64,000 nucleotides of DNA. Source: Sporosarcina sp. JAI121. Its GTDB lineage: Bacteria > Bacillota > Bacilli > Bacillales_A > Planococcaceae. Shown here piece by piece: positions 16,908 to 25,676 of this stretch; positions within the stretch are counted from its first letter, which is position 1; each line of letters starts with the position of its first letter. The notes under the pieces are model-generated. The model did no database searches, was not told the origin of the DNA, and saw only the letters and a program-made list of their open reading frames with translations. The stretch spans positions 587,053-651,052 of the forward strand of contig NZ_JACCCL010000001.1 in NCBI RefSeq assembly GCF_013408665.1, read 5' to 3'. Position numbers and translations under genes: made by a program.

Positions 16908-17177
16908 ATGGAAAGAAGTGTTAGTAAAACAATTGTTGTTAATATTTCAGAGAATGTAACGATTGTTGAAGTTAGTAAAGCTACACAGAAGTTTCAATCA
17001 GAAATCTATCTTAAAAAGAATGTAGATGGATCAATTCATGAAATAAACTTAAAAAGCTTTCTTGGCTTAATAACATTACAGCTTAGGAATGGGGACAATT
17101 TAGTAGTTAGTGCTGTTGGGAAAGATTGTGAAAAGGCTTTGAAAGAGGTAGTGGATTACCTTTGTGAGACGGATTAA
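16908..17177 (+). CDS. HPr-like protein lacking the active-site histidine (Crh-like)
   Basis: An 89-residue protein whose C-terminal two thirds align with HPr: SEIYLKKN, then INLKSFLGLITLQLRNGD corresponding to the HPr segment around Ser46 (NLKSIMGVMSL), then VSAVGKDCEKALKEV matching ISASGADENDALNAL. The N-terminal loop that should carry GIHARPA with His15 reads ISENVTIVEV instead and is about two residues shorter. It therefore cannot pass phosphate as HPr does, but keeps the serine phosphorylated by HPr kinase. That combination is what makes Bacillus Crh a regulatory partner of CcpA. Placement inside a sugar-acid operon suggests a local regulatory role (inference). Confidence 0.75.
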   Translation: MERSVSKTIVVNISENVTIVEVSKATQKFQSEIYLKKNVDGSIHEINLKSFLGLITLQLRNGDNLVVSAVGKDCEKALKEVVDYLCETD

Positions 17178-17202
17178 TAGAAGAAAAGGGATAAAAGAAA
17201 AA

Positions 17203-17334
17203 ATGAGCTACTCTACTAATAAAAGTAATACCAAGGAAAATACTGTGCAATATTTTTCAGAAGTTATGGTCAGTGTCTATCATTTAATCGGAGACGGAAT
17301 AGGCGATGTCATAACTTTAAATAATAAAAAATAA
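17203..17334 (+). CDS. Possible 43-residue small protein
   Basis: ATG at 17203 opens a short frame encoding [19 protein letters not shown], continuing to [16 protein letters not shown] before TAA. It fits exactly between the HPr-like gene and the aldehyde dehydrogenase, in the operon direction. The purine-rich AAAAGGGAT upstream is about 11-13 bases from the ATG, longer than ideal. No family is recognised. It could equally be untranslated intergenic sequence. Confidence 0.3.
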   Translation: MSYSTNKSNTKENTVQYFSEVMVSVYHLIGDGIGDVITLNNKK

Positions 17335-17348
17335 AGGGGCTAATAATT

Positions 17349-18815
17349 ATGCTAGTACTATCAAAAGAAAAAGTATTTAAAAATCTAATCAACAACGAAT
17401 GGGTGGTTTCCTCTTCTCAGGGGACGATTAAAAGTATCAGTCCGTTAAATAAAGAAAATGTAGTAGGCTACGTTCAAAACTCAAACAAAGAAGACCTAGA
17501 GAAAACAGTCAATGCAGCACATCAAGCTAAAAAATCATGGAGAAAAATTGGTCAAGCCGCAAGAGGGCAATTTTTGTTTAAAGTTGCAAACATTCTAGAA
17601 GAAAATTTAGAAGATATCGCTGAAACAATGACGAAAGAAATGGGTAAAACACTTCCGGAAGCAAAAGGGGAAACTGCGCGTGGTGTCGCAATTCTTCGTT
17701 ACTATGCCGGCGAAGGGATGAGAAAGGACGGGGATGTAATTCCATCTTCGGATAAAGACGCGCTTATGTTTACAAAACGTACACCACTTGGAGTTGTCGG
17801 TATCATTACTCCCTGGAACTTCCCTGTAGCTATTCCAATTTGGAAAATTGCACCTGCACTTGTTTACGGCAATACCGTCGTGTTTAAACCGGCAACCGAA
17901 GCTGCCGTTACAGCTGCTAAAGTAGTGGAGTGTTTTGTTAAAGCAGGACTGCCGGCTGGAGTACTGAACTTCATCACAGGTTCAGGATCCGTGATTGGCC
18001 AGGATTTGATTGATCATCCTCTTTTAGATGCAATTACATTTACTGGTTCTGAAAGTGTAGGAGAAGGTGTTGCCAAGTCGGCGGCAGCCCGTGGGATTAA
18101 GTTCCAATTAGAAATGGGTGGAAAAAACCCGGTGATCGTTACGAAAGATGCTGATATCGATGCGGCAGTTGAAGCTGTAATTAGCGGGGCTTTCCGGTCA
18201 TCCGGTCAGAAATGTACAGCTTCAAGTCGGGTCATTGTAGAAGAGCAAGTATATGATAGTTTCGTAAATAAATTGGTTGCAGAAACTGGAAAAATCACTG
18301 TAGGCGATGCCCTTAAAGAAGGAATCTGGATGGGACCATCGGCTAGTGAAAGTCAGTTTAATACTGTGAAACAATATATTGAAATCGGGAAAGAAGAGGG
18401 AGCTACCCTTTTAGTAGGTGGAGAGGTATTGACCGGCGAAGAGTTTGACAAAGGTTTTTACATTACGCCAGCGATTTTCGGAGATGTGCAATCTAATATG
18501 AGAATTGCTCAAGAAGAAATATTCGGCCCAGTTATTGCATTGCTTCGCGCAACAGACTTGGAAAAAGCAATTGAAATCGCAAATGCTACAAAATATGGAT
18601 TGAGTGCATCAATCTTCACAACTAACATCGGTTCCATCCTTGAATTCATTGACGAAATTGAAGTAGGTCTAGTCCGGATTAATGCGGAAAGTGCAGGAGT
18701 GGAACTTCAAGCCCCATTCGGAGGGATGAAAGCTTCGAGTACTGGTTCACGTGAACAAGGAGAAGCGGCAAAAGAATTTTATACAGCTATCAAAACTGTT
18801 TTTATTAAAGGTTGA
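17349..18815 (+). CDS. 2-ketoglutarate semialdehyde dehydrogenase-type aldehyde dehydrogenase
   Basis: A 488-residue NAD(P)+-dependent aldehyde dehydrogenase. The catalytic cysteine is in [11 protein letters not shown], the general-base glutamate in [10 protein letters not shown], and the cofactor segment is [18 protein letters not shown]. The overall pattern is that of Bacillus GucD/YcbD (2,5-dioxopentanoate dehydrogenase), which oxidises 2-ketoglutarate semialdehyde to 2-ketoglutarate in glucarate and pentonate degradation. The two downstream genes encode the dehydratases that would make this aldehyde. AAAGGGG lies 9 bases before the ATG. Confidence 0.88.
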   Translation: MLVLSKEKVFKNLINNEWVVSSSQGTIKSISPLNKENVVGYVQNSNKEDLEKTVNAAHQAKKSWRKIGQAARGQFLFKVANILEENLEDIAETMTKEMGKTLPEAKGETARGVAILRYYAGEGMRKDGDVIPSSDKDALMFTKRTPLGVVGIITPWNFPVAIPIWKIAPALVYGNTVVFKPATEAAVTAAKVVECFVKAGLPAGVLNFITGSGSVIGQDLIDHPLLDAITFTGSESVGEGVAKSAAARGIKFQLEMGGKNPVIVTKDADIDAAVEAVISGAFRSSGQKCTASSRVIVEEQVYDSFVNKLVAETGKITVGDALKEGIWMGPSASESQFNTVKQYIEIGKEEGATLLVGGEVLTGEEFDKGFYITPAIFGDVQSNMRIAQEEIFGPVIALLRATDLEKAIEIANATKYGLSASIFTTNIGSILEFIDEIEVGLVRINAESAGVELQAPFGGMKASSTGSREQGEAAKEFYTAIKTVFIKG

Positions 18816-18898
18816 TTAGTAACAAATAGGAAAGCTGGTTTAGAAGTTTTATAAATTTTTATAACAGATTATTCCCACAAAAAAAGGAGTTTTATACT

Positions 18899-21109
18899 AT
18901 GTCAGTTCAATTTCCGAAAATCACAAACTCTATCAATCCATATAGAGATAATGTTCAGGGGAAAGCTAATGAACCAATTACAGTCGCGGGAATACTTGAT
19001 AGGGCAAAGCTGATTTTAGGTGCGGAGTATATAGGGGGAACGCCAGACTGGTCGTTGGAAGAAATCTATAATCGTTTAGAAGAAAATGCACCGCGAATCG
19101 CAATAATTGGCGGATCGGCTGATCATCCTGCTCATATTATGGATTATAAAACTTCTTCACATGCTGCTATACGGATTTGGCAAAATGGTGGAGTACCCTT
19201 TTATTTTTCCACACCTGTAATGTGTGACGGAACTGCACAAAGTAACCAAGGGATGAGTTATTCCTTGCAAAGCCGAAACGCAGTGGCTCAAATGGTAGTG
19301 AATCAATTGGAGGCCCATAGTTATCACGGCGCATTTGTTTTGCAAGGATGTGATAAGCAACCTTTAGGTGTTGTAAGTGCGTTGGCGCATTTGGACCGTC
19401 TTCGACAATATCGAGGTGAAGCTCCTTTCTTCGCGACTTTTGCACCTGCTCATGTGTTGCAAGGAGGAACTATACCAGAAGATTTAATGATTGAGTTTAA
19501 TCAATTGGCTGAAAAAGCAATAGAATCAGGTGCTACTGATATTGCGGATGATTTAAGAGATGCAATGGATTATATTTTACAATGCTCATCAAATACAGCA
19601 TTTCAAGGAGTGCTACAACGTGCTGTTGAAAGAGGAATTGTGTCTAAAGAGGCTCACAAAGACTATGAAAAACGCTTGGCTATAGCAACTTGCGATGGTA
19701 GTGGTGGTGTATGTGCATTTAACGGAACTGGAAATAGTTCCCGTCATTTAGTTGCAGGTATGGGGCTCGTACATCCAACACTTGAATTATTAACGAGCGC
19801 ACCTAACCAAGCCCAAGTAAATGAGGGTGTAGACAGTTTGGCAAAAATGATCAATGATCCAGTATTCGGTGTTGCAAATATTATGGCTACAAATATACGG
19901 AATGCAATCCGTATACACAGCTCTTCGGGCGGTTCTACCAATTTAATAATGCATATCGTTGCAGGAATGCTCTATGGCGGTTATAAATTTAGGCTGCAAG
20001 ATTTGAATGAAATTCATCATTCCCACCCAGTCCCGGACTTATTTAATTATAGCTTAACAGAAGGTCGTGATATCTTCTCACTTGCAATGCAATGTTGTGA
20101 TGGTGATAGCAAAGGAATGGAATCATTGTTCTACGAACTATTGGAGAACGGTGTACCTATGGATGTCGATGCCCCAACGGTAACGGGTCAAACATGGAAA
20201 GAGCGACTACAGGACCGGAAGGGGTTATCAGCTGACAATGTAACCGAGAACCCAGTTATTCTATCTTCACCTCGTAGATCGTTTAGCGGAGTAGATGTTC
20301 TCACAGGTAATTTTTTTGAAAGTGCGGTAGTGAAAATTAGCGGAATGCCAACTCAACAATTAAATCAATTTGATAAGAAAGTTGCATTTGTTTTATATTT
20401 TACAAATGAAGATGATGCAAATAATGGTCTATTGGATTTTGAATTACTATCACAGTTGAAAACAAAGAAGAGTTTCAGTCATGAAAATTTATTGTTAATG
20501 TTGAGTGCGAATGCGCCAGACCAGTATGAGGATAATAAAGACCTTGAGTACGAAGATTTATTCGATGCAATGGTTGATAACTATATTATGAAAATCGCAA
20601 TTACGATTGCAGGACAAGGGCCAATAGCATTTGGAATGCCTGAAATCTTTACACCGATGCAACATATAAACGCCAATCGTAAACTTAAACGACTAGCAGT
20701 ACTCATTAGTGATGGCCGTTACTCGGGTGTTACATATGGTGCGGCGATTGGTCATATGACCCCAGAAGCAATTGAAGACGGCGGGATTCTGTATTTGCAA
20801 ACTGGAGACTTATTGTATTTGGACTTAATAGGAAACCAAGTTAACTTTATTGATGCTGATCATTTCAATAATGGAGCATCATCGTTTTCATTTGATACTA
20901 TCCGGGATAGCAGAAATCATCTAGCCCAGGAACGACTTAAAACAATGGCTAAGCGTCAACGATCTGTGGCGGCTAGCAACCGGATTGTTGGACATACCGA
21001 TGCGGCGAATGGGGTAGTCCCCAATATTGTGGCTAAAGAGGCCCAATTAGATTACCGAAAAGATGTGTTATTCCAAAAGGAAAATAAACAGATACTTACC
21101 TCTCAATAG
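18899..21109 (+). CDS. IlvD/Edd-superfamily dehydratase, long form (probable aldonate dehydratase)
   Basis: A 736-residue protein. Fe-S ligand cysteines are present in PVMCDGTAQSNQG, LQGCDKQPLG and TCDGSGGVCAFNGTG, and the Mg/substrate region HSSSGGSTNLIMH and the C-terminal ISDGRYSGVTYGAAIGHM motif are intact. It is therefore an active-looking member of the dihydroxyacid/6-phosphogluconate/xylonate dehydratase family. It is longer than IlvD (about 560) and E. coli YjhG/YagF xylonate dehydratases (about 655). Roughly 70 extra residues sit in the C-terminal domain between VLYFTNEDDANN and IAGQGPIAFGMPE. With the KDX-type dehydratase and semialdehyde dehydrogenase next door, a pentonate (xylonate or arabinonate) is the likely substrate (inference). 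Confidence 0.85.
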   Translation: MSVQFPKITNSINPYRDNVQGKANEPITVAGILDRAKLILGAEYIGGTPDWSLEEIYNRLEENAPRIAIIGGSADHPAHIMDYKTSSHAAIRIWQNGGVPFYFSTPVMCDGTAQSNQGMSYSLQSRNAVAQMVVNQLEAHSYHGAFVLQGCDKQPLGVVSALAHLDRLRQYRGEAPFFATFAPAHVLQGGTIPEDLMIEFNQLAEKAIESGATDIADDLRDAMDYILQCSSNTAFQGVLQRAVERGIVSKEAHKDYEKRLAIATCDGSGGVCAFNGTGNSSRHLVAGMGLVHPTLELLTSAPNQAQVNEGVDSLAKMINDPVFGVANIMATNIRNAIRIHSSSGGSTNLIMHIVAGMLYGGYKFRLQDLNEIHHSHPVPDLFNYSLTEGRDIFSLAMQCCDGDSKGMESLFYELLENGVPMDVDAPTVTGQTWKERLQDRKGLSADNVTENPVILSSPRRSFSGVDVLTGNFFESAVVKISGMPTQQLNQFDKKVAFVLYFTNEDDANNGLLDFELLSQLKTKKSFSHENLLLMLSANAPDQYEDNKDLEYEDLFDAMVDNYIMKIAITIAGQGPIAFGMPEIFTPMQHINANRKLKRLAVLISDGRYSGVTYGAAIGHMTPEAIEDGGILYLQTGDLLYLDLIGNQVNFIDADHFNNGASSFSFDTIRDSRNHLAQERLKTMAKRQRSVAASNRIVGHTDAANGVVPNIVAKEAQLDYRKDVLFQKENKQILTSQ

Positions 21110-21203
21110 ATAAATGATAAAGAAGTAAGAGTATTGATTTGGATAGAAACATCTCTTTGATACAGCCGGGAAAATTACTATTTTGAAATAGGAGGAATTA
21201 TTG

Positions 21204-22103
21204 ATGAGAATTATTCGCTATATAAATAATCAAAAACAAAAACAATTGGCAGCAGTAGGCAATGGAAATAAGGTGTATGATTTACCATTTGAAGATTTTA
21301 TGTCGTTGGTTCAACAAGCTAATGAGCAAGGGCAAACAGCACTTCAAGTGGTTTCAGATATTGTAGTTAAGTCCAAGGATGTATTGGAGTTGGAACAAGT
21401 GACACTAACAACACCAATCGATGCACCCGAGGTATGGGCAGCGGGCGTTACTTATGAGAAAAGTAAGGATGCTCGTAACTACGAGGCAACGCAAGGAAAG
21501 TTGGATAGCCAAACATTTTACGATAAAGTGTACGATGCTGAACGTCCGGAAATATTCTTTAAATCTACAGCAGCTAGAACGGTTGGTCCAGACGACCCGG
21601 TGTACCTACGATCTGATTCGAACTGGCAAATTCCAGAACCAGAACTTGGACTAGTTCTCGATTCAGACGGAACTATACTAGGTTATATTGCAGGGAATGA
21701 TATGAGCTGCCGTGATATAGAAGGAGAAAATCCCCTTTACCTACCACAAGCTAAAATGTGGAAGAACTCATGTGCTATAGGACCAGCCATCTTGTTGAAA
21801 GATGCGGTTGAAAACCCGTATGATTTAACAATAATTTGCCGTATTTTTAGAAATGATGAAAAAGTATTTGAGGGTGAAGCGAAAGTCAATCAATTAAAAC
21901 GGAAATTGGATGAACTAGTATCATACTTGGTCCTCGACAATGAAGTTTTTGCTGGTACTGTCTTACTGACGGGAACGTGTATCGTCCCTCCTAATGACTT
22001 TACCCTTACTGATAATGACCGGATTGAAATTGAAATTCCTGGAATTGGCGTCTTGAATAACCCAGTAAAAGTACAAGAAAAGATAGAGGTAGAGGTACAT
22101 TAA
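21204..22103 (+). CDS. FAH-family 2-keto-3-deoxy-pentonate dehydratase
   Basis: A 299-residue protein from the ATG at 21204, preceded by AGGAGG at 8 bases. The fumarylacetoacetate-hydrolase fold is shown by VWAAGVTYEKSKDAR, the metal-binding glutamates in PEPELGLVLDSDG and the aspartate in AGNDMSCRDIEGENPLYLPQ. This variant, with the extended GENPLYLPQAK segment, is the one I associate with 2-keto-3-deoxy-D-arabinonate/xylonate dehydratases, which produce 2-ketoglutarate semialdehyde. It completes a Weimberg-type route with its two upstream neighbours. Confidence 0.85.
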   Translation: MRIIRYINNQKQKQLAAVGNGNKVYDLPFEDFMSLVQQANEQGQTALQVVSDIVVKSKDVLELEQVTLTTPIDAPEVWAAGVTYEKSKDARNYEATQGKLDSQTFYDKVYDAERPEIFFKSTAARTVGPDDPVYLRSDSNWQIPEPELGLVLDSDGTILGYIAGNDMSCRDIEGENPLYLPQAKMWKNSCAIGPAILLKDAVENPYDLTIICRIFRNDEKVFEGEAKVNQLKRKLDELVSYLVLDNEVFAGTVLLTGTCIVPPNDFTLTDNDRIEIEIPGIGVLNNPVKVQEKIEVEVH

Positions 22104-22213
22104 GTGACCAGATCGTTGAATTGATAAAAAGCTGATAGGCAATGATAAATAAATGAAGATAGTTAATAAAAACATAAACTTCTTTACTTCTCGTATCGAT
22201 ATCTGGAAATATG

Positions 22214-22256
22214 CGGTTGCTTACGGTACCTTTTCCGTAAGCCAGCCGTTTTTTTA
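22214..22256 (+). terminator. Terminator at the end of the sugar-acid operon
   Basis: CGGTTGCTTACGG (22214-22226) pairs with CCGTAAGCCAGCCG (22235-22248) with a small internal bulge, followed by TTTTTTTT to 22256. rpiA and the SDR therefore probably form a separate transcription unit or are reached by read-through. Confidence 0.88.
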
Positions 22257-22321
22257 TTAATAGTATTGGTCATTAGTGATTTTATAAAGAGAACAGTTAA
22301 CGGAAAAAAGGGGTGAATCAG

Positions 22322-23008
22322 ATGGGTGAACGAATAATGGAATTACAAAAAAAAATTGCCGGAGAAAAAGCCGCAGAATTTATCAAAGACGGCATGATAA
22401 TTGGGCTTGGTTCCGGCTCCACAGTGTATTGGATGTTAAAAAAACTTGGAGAAATGATTGAGCAAGGAATGAATGTTAAGGGAATCCCTTCTTCCATCCG
22501 CACTGAAGGATGGGCCCGAGAATTCGGAATTCCCCTAACTGATTTTTCAGAAGTTCAACTACTCGATTTGGCGATAGATGGTGCTAATGAAATTGATTCG
22601 AGGTTCAACCTTTCAAAAGGCGGCGGTGGATCATTGGTTCGGGAAAAAATCGTCAATACCCATTCAGCAAAATTGATTATTATTGCAGATGACACTAAAT
22701 TAGTTTCACAATTGGGTAAGGCTCCCTTGCCAGTAGAAATCCTTCAATTTGGCTGGGAAGTAACTGCAATGAAAATTGCACAACTCGGATGTAAACCTGT
22801 TTTAAGGAGTCGGGAAGGCGTTAGTTTCGTTTCCGATAACGGAAATTATATCGTTGATTGTGAATTCGGATCAATTCCGAATCCTGAAAAACTTCATTAC
22901 GAATTAAAGCAAATGGTAGGAGTTGTTGAGACTGGTTTATTCATTGGAATGACAGATATAGTTATTCTCGCAGGTAAAACAGGAGTAAAAGTGATTGAAG
23001 CGAAATAA
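22322..23008 (+). CDS. rpiA: Ribose-5-phosphate isomerase A
   Basis: A 228-residue protein. GLGSGSTVYWML is the phosphate-binding loop, DLAIDGANEIDSRF holds the catalytic acidic residues, and KGGGGSLVREKI contains the conserved lysine and the base glutamate. It interconverts ribulose-5-phosphate and ribose-5-phosphate. Next to a 6-phosphogluconate dehydrogenase locus it would route the pentose phosphate formed from (keto)gluconate. The ATG at 22322 has AAAGGGG 8 bases ahead. A GTG at 22313 overlaps that Shine-Dalgarno. Confidence 0.93.
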   Translation: MGERIMELQKKIAGEKAAEFIKDGMIIGLGSGSTVYWMLKKLGEMIEQGMNVKGIPSSIRTEGWAREFGIPLTDFSEVQLLDLAIDGANEIDSRFNLSKGGGGSLVREKIVNTHSAKLIIIADDTKLVSQLGKAPLPVEILQFGWEVTAMKIAQLGCKPVLRSREGVSFVSDNGNYIVDCEFGSIPNPEKLHYELKQMVGVVETGLFIGMTDIVILAGKTGVKVIEAK

Positions 23009-23024
23009 AGCAGGGGGATGTGCA

Positions 23025-23780
23025 ATGAAGAATCTCTTCGATGTAAAAGATAAGATTATTTTAATTACTGGTTCGACTAAAGGAATAGGCTACGCTCTAG
23101 CAAAAGGATTCTTGGATGTCGGAGCAAAAGTGATTATCAATGGGAGAGACCCTGAAAAAACAAATTGGATAGCTGCCCAATTAGGTGAAAATGCGTTTAG
23201 CTATGCTTTTGATGTTAGCGACCAAGATTCTGTGAATAAAGAGATTCAACACATTGAGGAGACAGTCGGGCCTATTGATGTACTCATAAATAACGCAGGA
23301 ATACAGCGTCGAGCACTTCTTGAAGAGCTAACGGAGGAAGATTGGGAAACAGTCATCAATGTTAATTTAAGTTCTTCTTTTTATGTTTCACAATGTGTGT
23401 TCAAGTATATGAAACCTAGATTAAAAGGAAAGTTAATTCACATAACATCATTGAATGCGGAGGCTGCAAGACCAGGTATTGCGAATTATTGTGCCGCTAA
23501 AGGCGGATTGAAAATGCTGATGAAAGCAATGGCAACTGAATGGGGGAAATATAATATTCAAACGAACGCTATTGGACCAGGCTACTTTCTAACAGATTTG
23601 ACGAAACCGCTTGCAAATGATTCTACTTTTGATGAGTGGGTAAAGGCTGAAGTTCCATTACAGAGATGGGGGAACCCGGAAGAATTAATAGGAACAGCAA
23701 TATATTTAGCCTCTAGTGCTTCTAATTATGTTAATGGTCATACTGTATATGTAGATGGAGGTTGGCAAGCTTCCTTATAA
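23025..23780 (+). CDS. Short-chain dehydrogenase, gluconate 5-dehydrogenase type
   Basis: A 251-residue classical SDR. The cofactor motif is TGSTKGIGYALAKGF, NNAGIQRR is the NNAG motif, the catalytic serine is in HITSLNAEAARPG and the YxxxK motif is YCAAKGG. Both the IQRR segment and the overall pattern fit the gluconate-5-dehydrogenase/KduD group, which interconverts 5-ketogluconate and gluconate or related keto acids. The ATG at 23025 has AGGGGG 7 bases ahead and follows rpiA by 16 bases, so the two are cotranscribed. Confidence 0.88.
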   Translation: MKNLFDVKDKIILITGSTKGIGYALAKGFLDVGAKVIINGRDPEKTNWIAAQLGENAFSYAFDVSDQDSVNKEIQHIEETVGPIDVLINNAGIQRRALLEELTEEDWETVINVNLSSSFYVSQCVFKYMKPRLKGKLIHITSLNAEAARPGIANYCAAKGGLKMLMKAMATEWGKYNIQTNAIGPGYFLTDLTKPLANDSTFDEWVKAEVPLQRWGNPEELIGTAIYLASSASNYVNGHTVYVDGGWQASL

Positions 23781-23838
23781 GGTGTTAAATACCTAATCTA
23801 TTCCTAATTGAATCATTCGATTGGGAGATTTCCTGTTT

Positions 23839-23872
23839 GAATAGTGTTCAAATTGTATTGGTGACTGTCACC
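23839..23872. repeat. Dispersed palindromic repeat, copy 4
   Basis: GGTGACTGTCACC at 23860-23872, preceded by GAATAGTGTTCAAATTGTATT, a diverged form of the shared left flank. It lies between the SDR gene and the P1 peptidase gene. Confidence 0.75.
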
Positions 23873-23988
23873 TATATTCCAGTAGTACAAATGTAAAGTC
23901 CCTCACTTGGAAAAACATATCATTCGGCTATATAAAAGTGTACAAACAAGTAGGTCTATAAAATACACTAAACCTGGAGTGAATTAAA

Positions 23989-25053
23989 TTGAATGAACAA
24001 GAACCTAAAAAAGTCAGAGATAGGGGGATTACAATCGGTCGTCTTCCAGTCGGAATGAAAAATTGTATAACGGATGTGAAGGGTGTGAAAGTAGGTCATA
24101 TAACGCTGGATAATCCATTGCAGGGAGAAGAATACGCTGCTACAGGCGTGACGGCTATTATACCCCATGGCGATAATCTATTTAGGAATAAAGTAGTGGG
24201 CGCGAGCTATGTATTGAACGGTTTCGGGAAAACAACAGGACTTGTCCAGGTAGACGAATTAGGTCTGATTGAGTCTCCGATTATGCTGACCAATACGTTT
24301 GGCGTTCCCGCAGTTTCGCAAGGGACATTACAGTATATGATAGAAGAAAACCCTGAGGTTGGAGATACGACCGGGACAATTAATCTGGTTGTCGGGGAAT
24401 GCAATGACAGCAGGCTGAACTCGATCCGCGAGCTATCGGTTCAGCCAAGTCACGCTGTTGCTTCTATTAAAGGCGCTTCCACTGATGCATCCCTGGAAGG
24501 GGCGGTTGGAGCAGGAAAAGGCATGATATGTTTTGGCTATAAAGGTGGAATTGGTTCTTCATCACGAATCGTCAATGACGGAGAAGGTGGGAAGACCTAT
24601 ACGGTCGGCTGCTTAGTCCTTAGTAACTTTGGTAGAAAAGAGGATTTTCAACATGAAAAATATAAACTGGATGACAACCGGGAAGTGCCTACGTATCCCA
24701 AACCGGCTGACGGATCCATCATGATCGTCTTGGCTACAGATGCGCCGCTCGACAGCAGGCAGCTGCGCCGGGTAGCGAAAAGATGCGGAATCGGACTGGG
24801 AAGAACGGGCAGCCATTTCAGCAATGGCAGTGGTGACATAGTAATCGCTTTTTCGACAGCGCACAAGGTTCCGCATTTTACTACGAATACTGTCGAAACA
24901 AGGCGGCAATTGAGGGAGGATCACCCAGTCATGAATGACCTATTCCTTGGTGCGGCTGAAGTTACAGAAGAAGCGATATTGAATTCTTTATCGCAGGCAG
25001 TAGACACTACAGGGCGGATGGGGACTACCGTTTATGCTTATCCGTTTGGCTGA
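23989..25053 (+). CDS. P1-family (DmpA-like) aminopeptidase
   Basis: A 354-residue protein with a TTG start at 23989 (CTGGAGTGA ahead; the ATG four bases on is out of frame). ITDVKGVKVGHITLD, GVTAIIPHGDNLFRNKVVGA and GFGKTTGLVQVDELG are hallmarks of the DmpA/L-aminopeptidase D-esterase family of self-cleaving N-terminal nucleophile hydrolases. The conserved GYKGGIGSSSRIV segment contains the likely G-S autocleavage site that frees the nucleophilic serine. Such enzymes remove N-terminal residues from short peptides or amides. It stands alone between two copies of the dispersed repeat. Natural substrate unknown. Confidence 0.87.
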   Translation: MNEQEPKKVRDRGITIGRLPVGMKNCITDVKGVKVGHITLDNPLQGEEYAATGVTAIIPHGDNLFRNKVVGASYVLNGFGKTTGLVQVDELGLIESPIMLTNTFGVPAVSQGTLQYMIEENPEVGDTTGTINLVVGECNDSRLNSIRELSVQPSHAVASIKGASTDASLEGAVGAGKGMICFGYKGGIGSSSRIVNDGEGGKTYTVGCLVLSNFGRKEDFQHEKYKLDDNREVPTYPKPADGSIMIVLATDAPLDSRQLRRVAKRCGIGLGRTGSHFSNGSGDIVIAFSTAHKVPHFTTNTVETRRQLREDHPVMNDLFLGAAEVTEEAILNSLSQAVDTTGRMGTTVYAYPFG

Positions 25054-25096
25054 ATGATGATAGTTTGAAAGTGGCTTAAAATTTTCCACCATTAGA

Positions 25097-25138
25097 ATTG
25101 TGTCAGAATTGACTCGGTGACTGTCACCCAGTCAATTC
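25097..25138. repeat. Dispersed palindromic repeat, copy 5 (long arms)
   Basis: Core GGTGACTGTCACC at 25116-25128. The palindrome continues outwards so that AATTGAC on the left pairs with GTCAATT on the right, a stem of about 15 bases with one mismatch. The flank TGTCAG precedes it. It follows the peptidase gene and could act as its transcription end, but lacks a T-run. Confidence 0.8.
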
Positions 25139-25329
25139 TTCTTTTGTTAAAGTATTTTGATTTTTTAGTTATTAATGTTTACAAAATAATGCCAATGCAA
25201 TAGAATTGGAGATAATGAATCATGTTGAAACGCTCAAACGTTCATCACGCATGATCTACTAAAAAACACTTTATGAAAAACAATACTGCCTAATCTGTTG
25301 ATATCCTTGTTGGATCCCTCACCGCAGAT

Positions 25330-25388
25330 AAAAGCCAGTTTAATTCGACTTACAGCTATACTGTAGTCTATTTGAACTGGCTTTTAAA
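25330..25388 (+). terminator. Hairpin in the P1 peptidase - TRAP intergenic region
   Basis: AAAAGCCAGTT (25330-25340) pairs with AACTGGCTTTT (25375-25385) around a long, partly structured loop. The short T-run makes terminator function likely for the plus strand, and the A-run allows it on the minus strand. Confidence 0.6.
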
Positions 25389-25465
25389 TTTGTCCGGATC
25401 ACTAAAAGTTTCCTCAACAGTGTAACGAAAAAAAGATATAAATTTAATAATCATAATAATCTACC

Positions 25466-25495
25466 TTGACTAAAATTAATCAGAACTTGTATGCT
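25466..25495 (+). promoter_or_regulatory. Sigma-A-type promoter of the TAXI-TRAP operon
   Basis: TTGACT (25466-25471) and TATGCT (25490-25495) are 18 bases apart, about 180 bases upstream of the first gene. Confidence 0.6.
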
Positions 25496-25676
25496 AAGAT
25501 GAGTTCTAAATGGAAGGAATAATTATCCTTGTTTATCGAAAAAAGGAATAATTGCTACTGGATTTAATTAGACAATTACATGTATATGAGTAAAGGAGGT
25601 TGAATATCAATTTCATAACATCATGTGAGGAGCCAATTATTAACTAACATGCTAGAAAACTAGGGGGAATCTAATA

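Larger units (their letters stand above)
25139..25676 (+). other. Leader region upstream of the TAXI-TRAP operon
   Basis: 538 bases without a supported protein gene. It holds a hairpin ending in AACTGGCTTTT (25330-25388), a sigma-A-type promoter (25466-25495) and about 170 bases of untranslated leader. A strong GGAGG at 25595-25599 has no usable start codon behind it. Confidence 0.5.

Noticed and set aside
25591..25660. Strong GGAGG motif upstream of the TAXI gene, suggesting a leader peptide
   Set aside because: The only nearby start, TTG, abuts the motif, and no frame of useful length with normal spacing follows.
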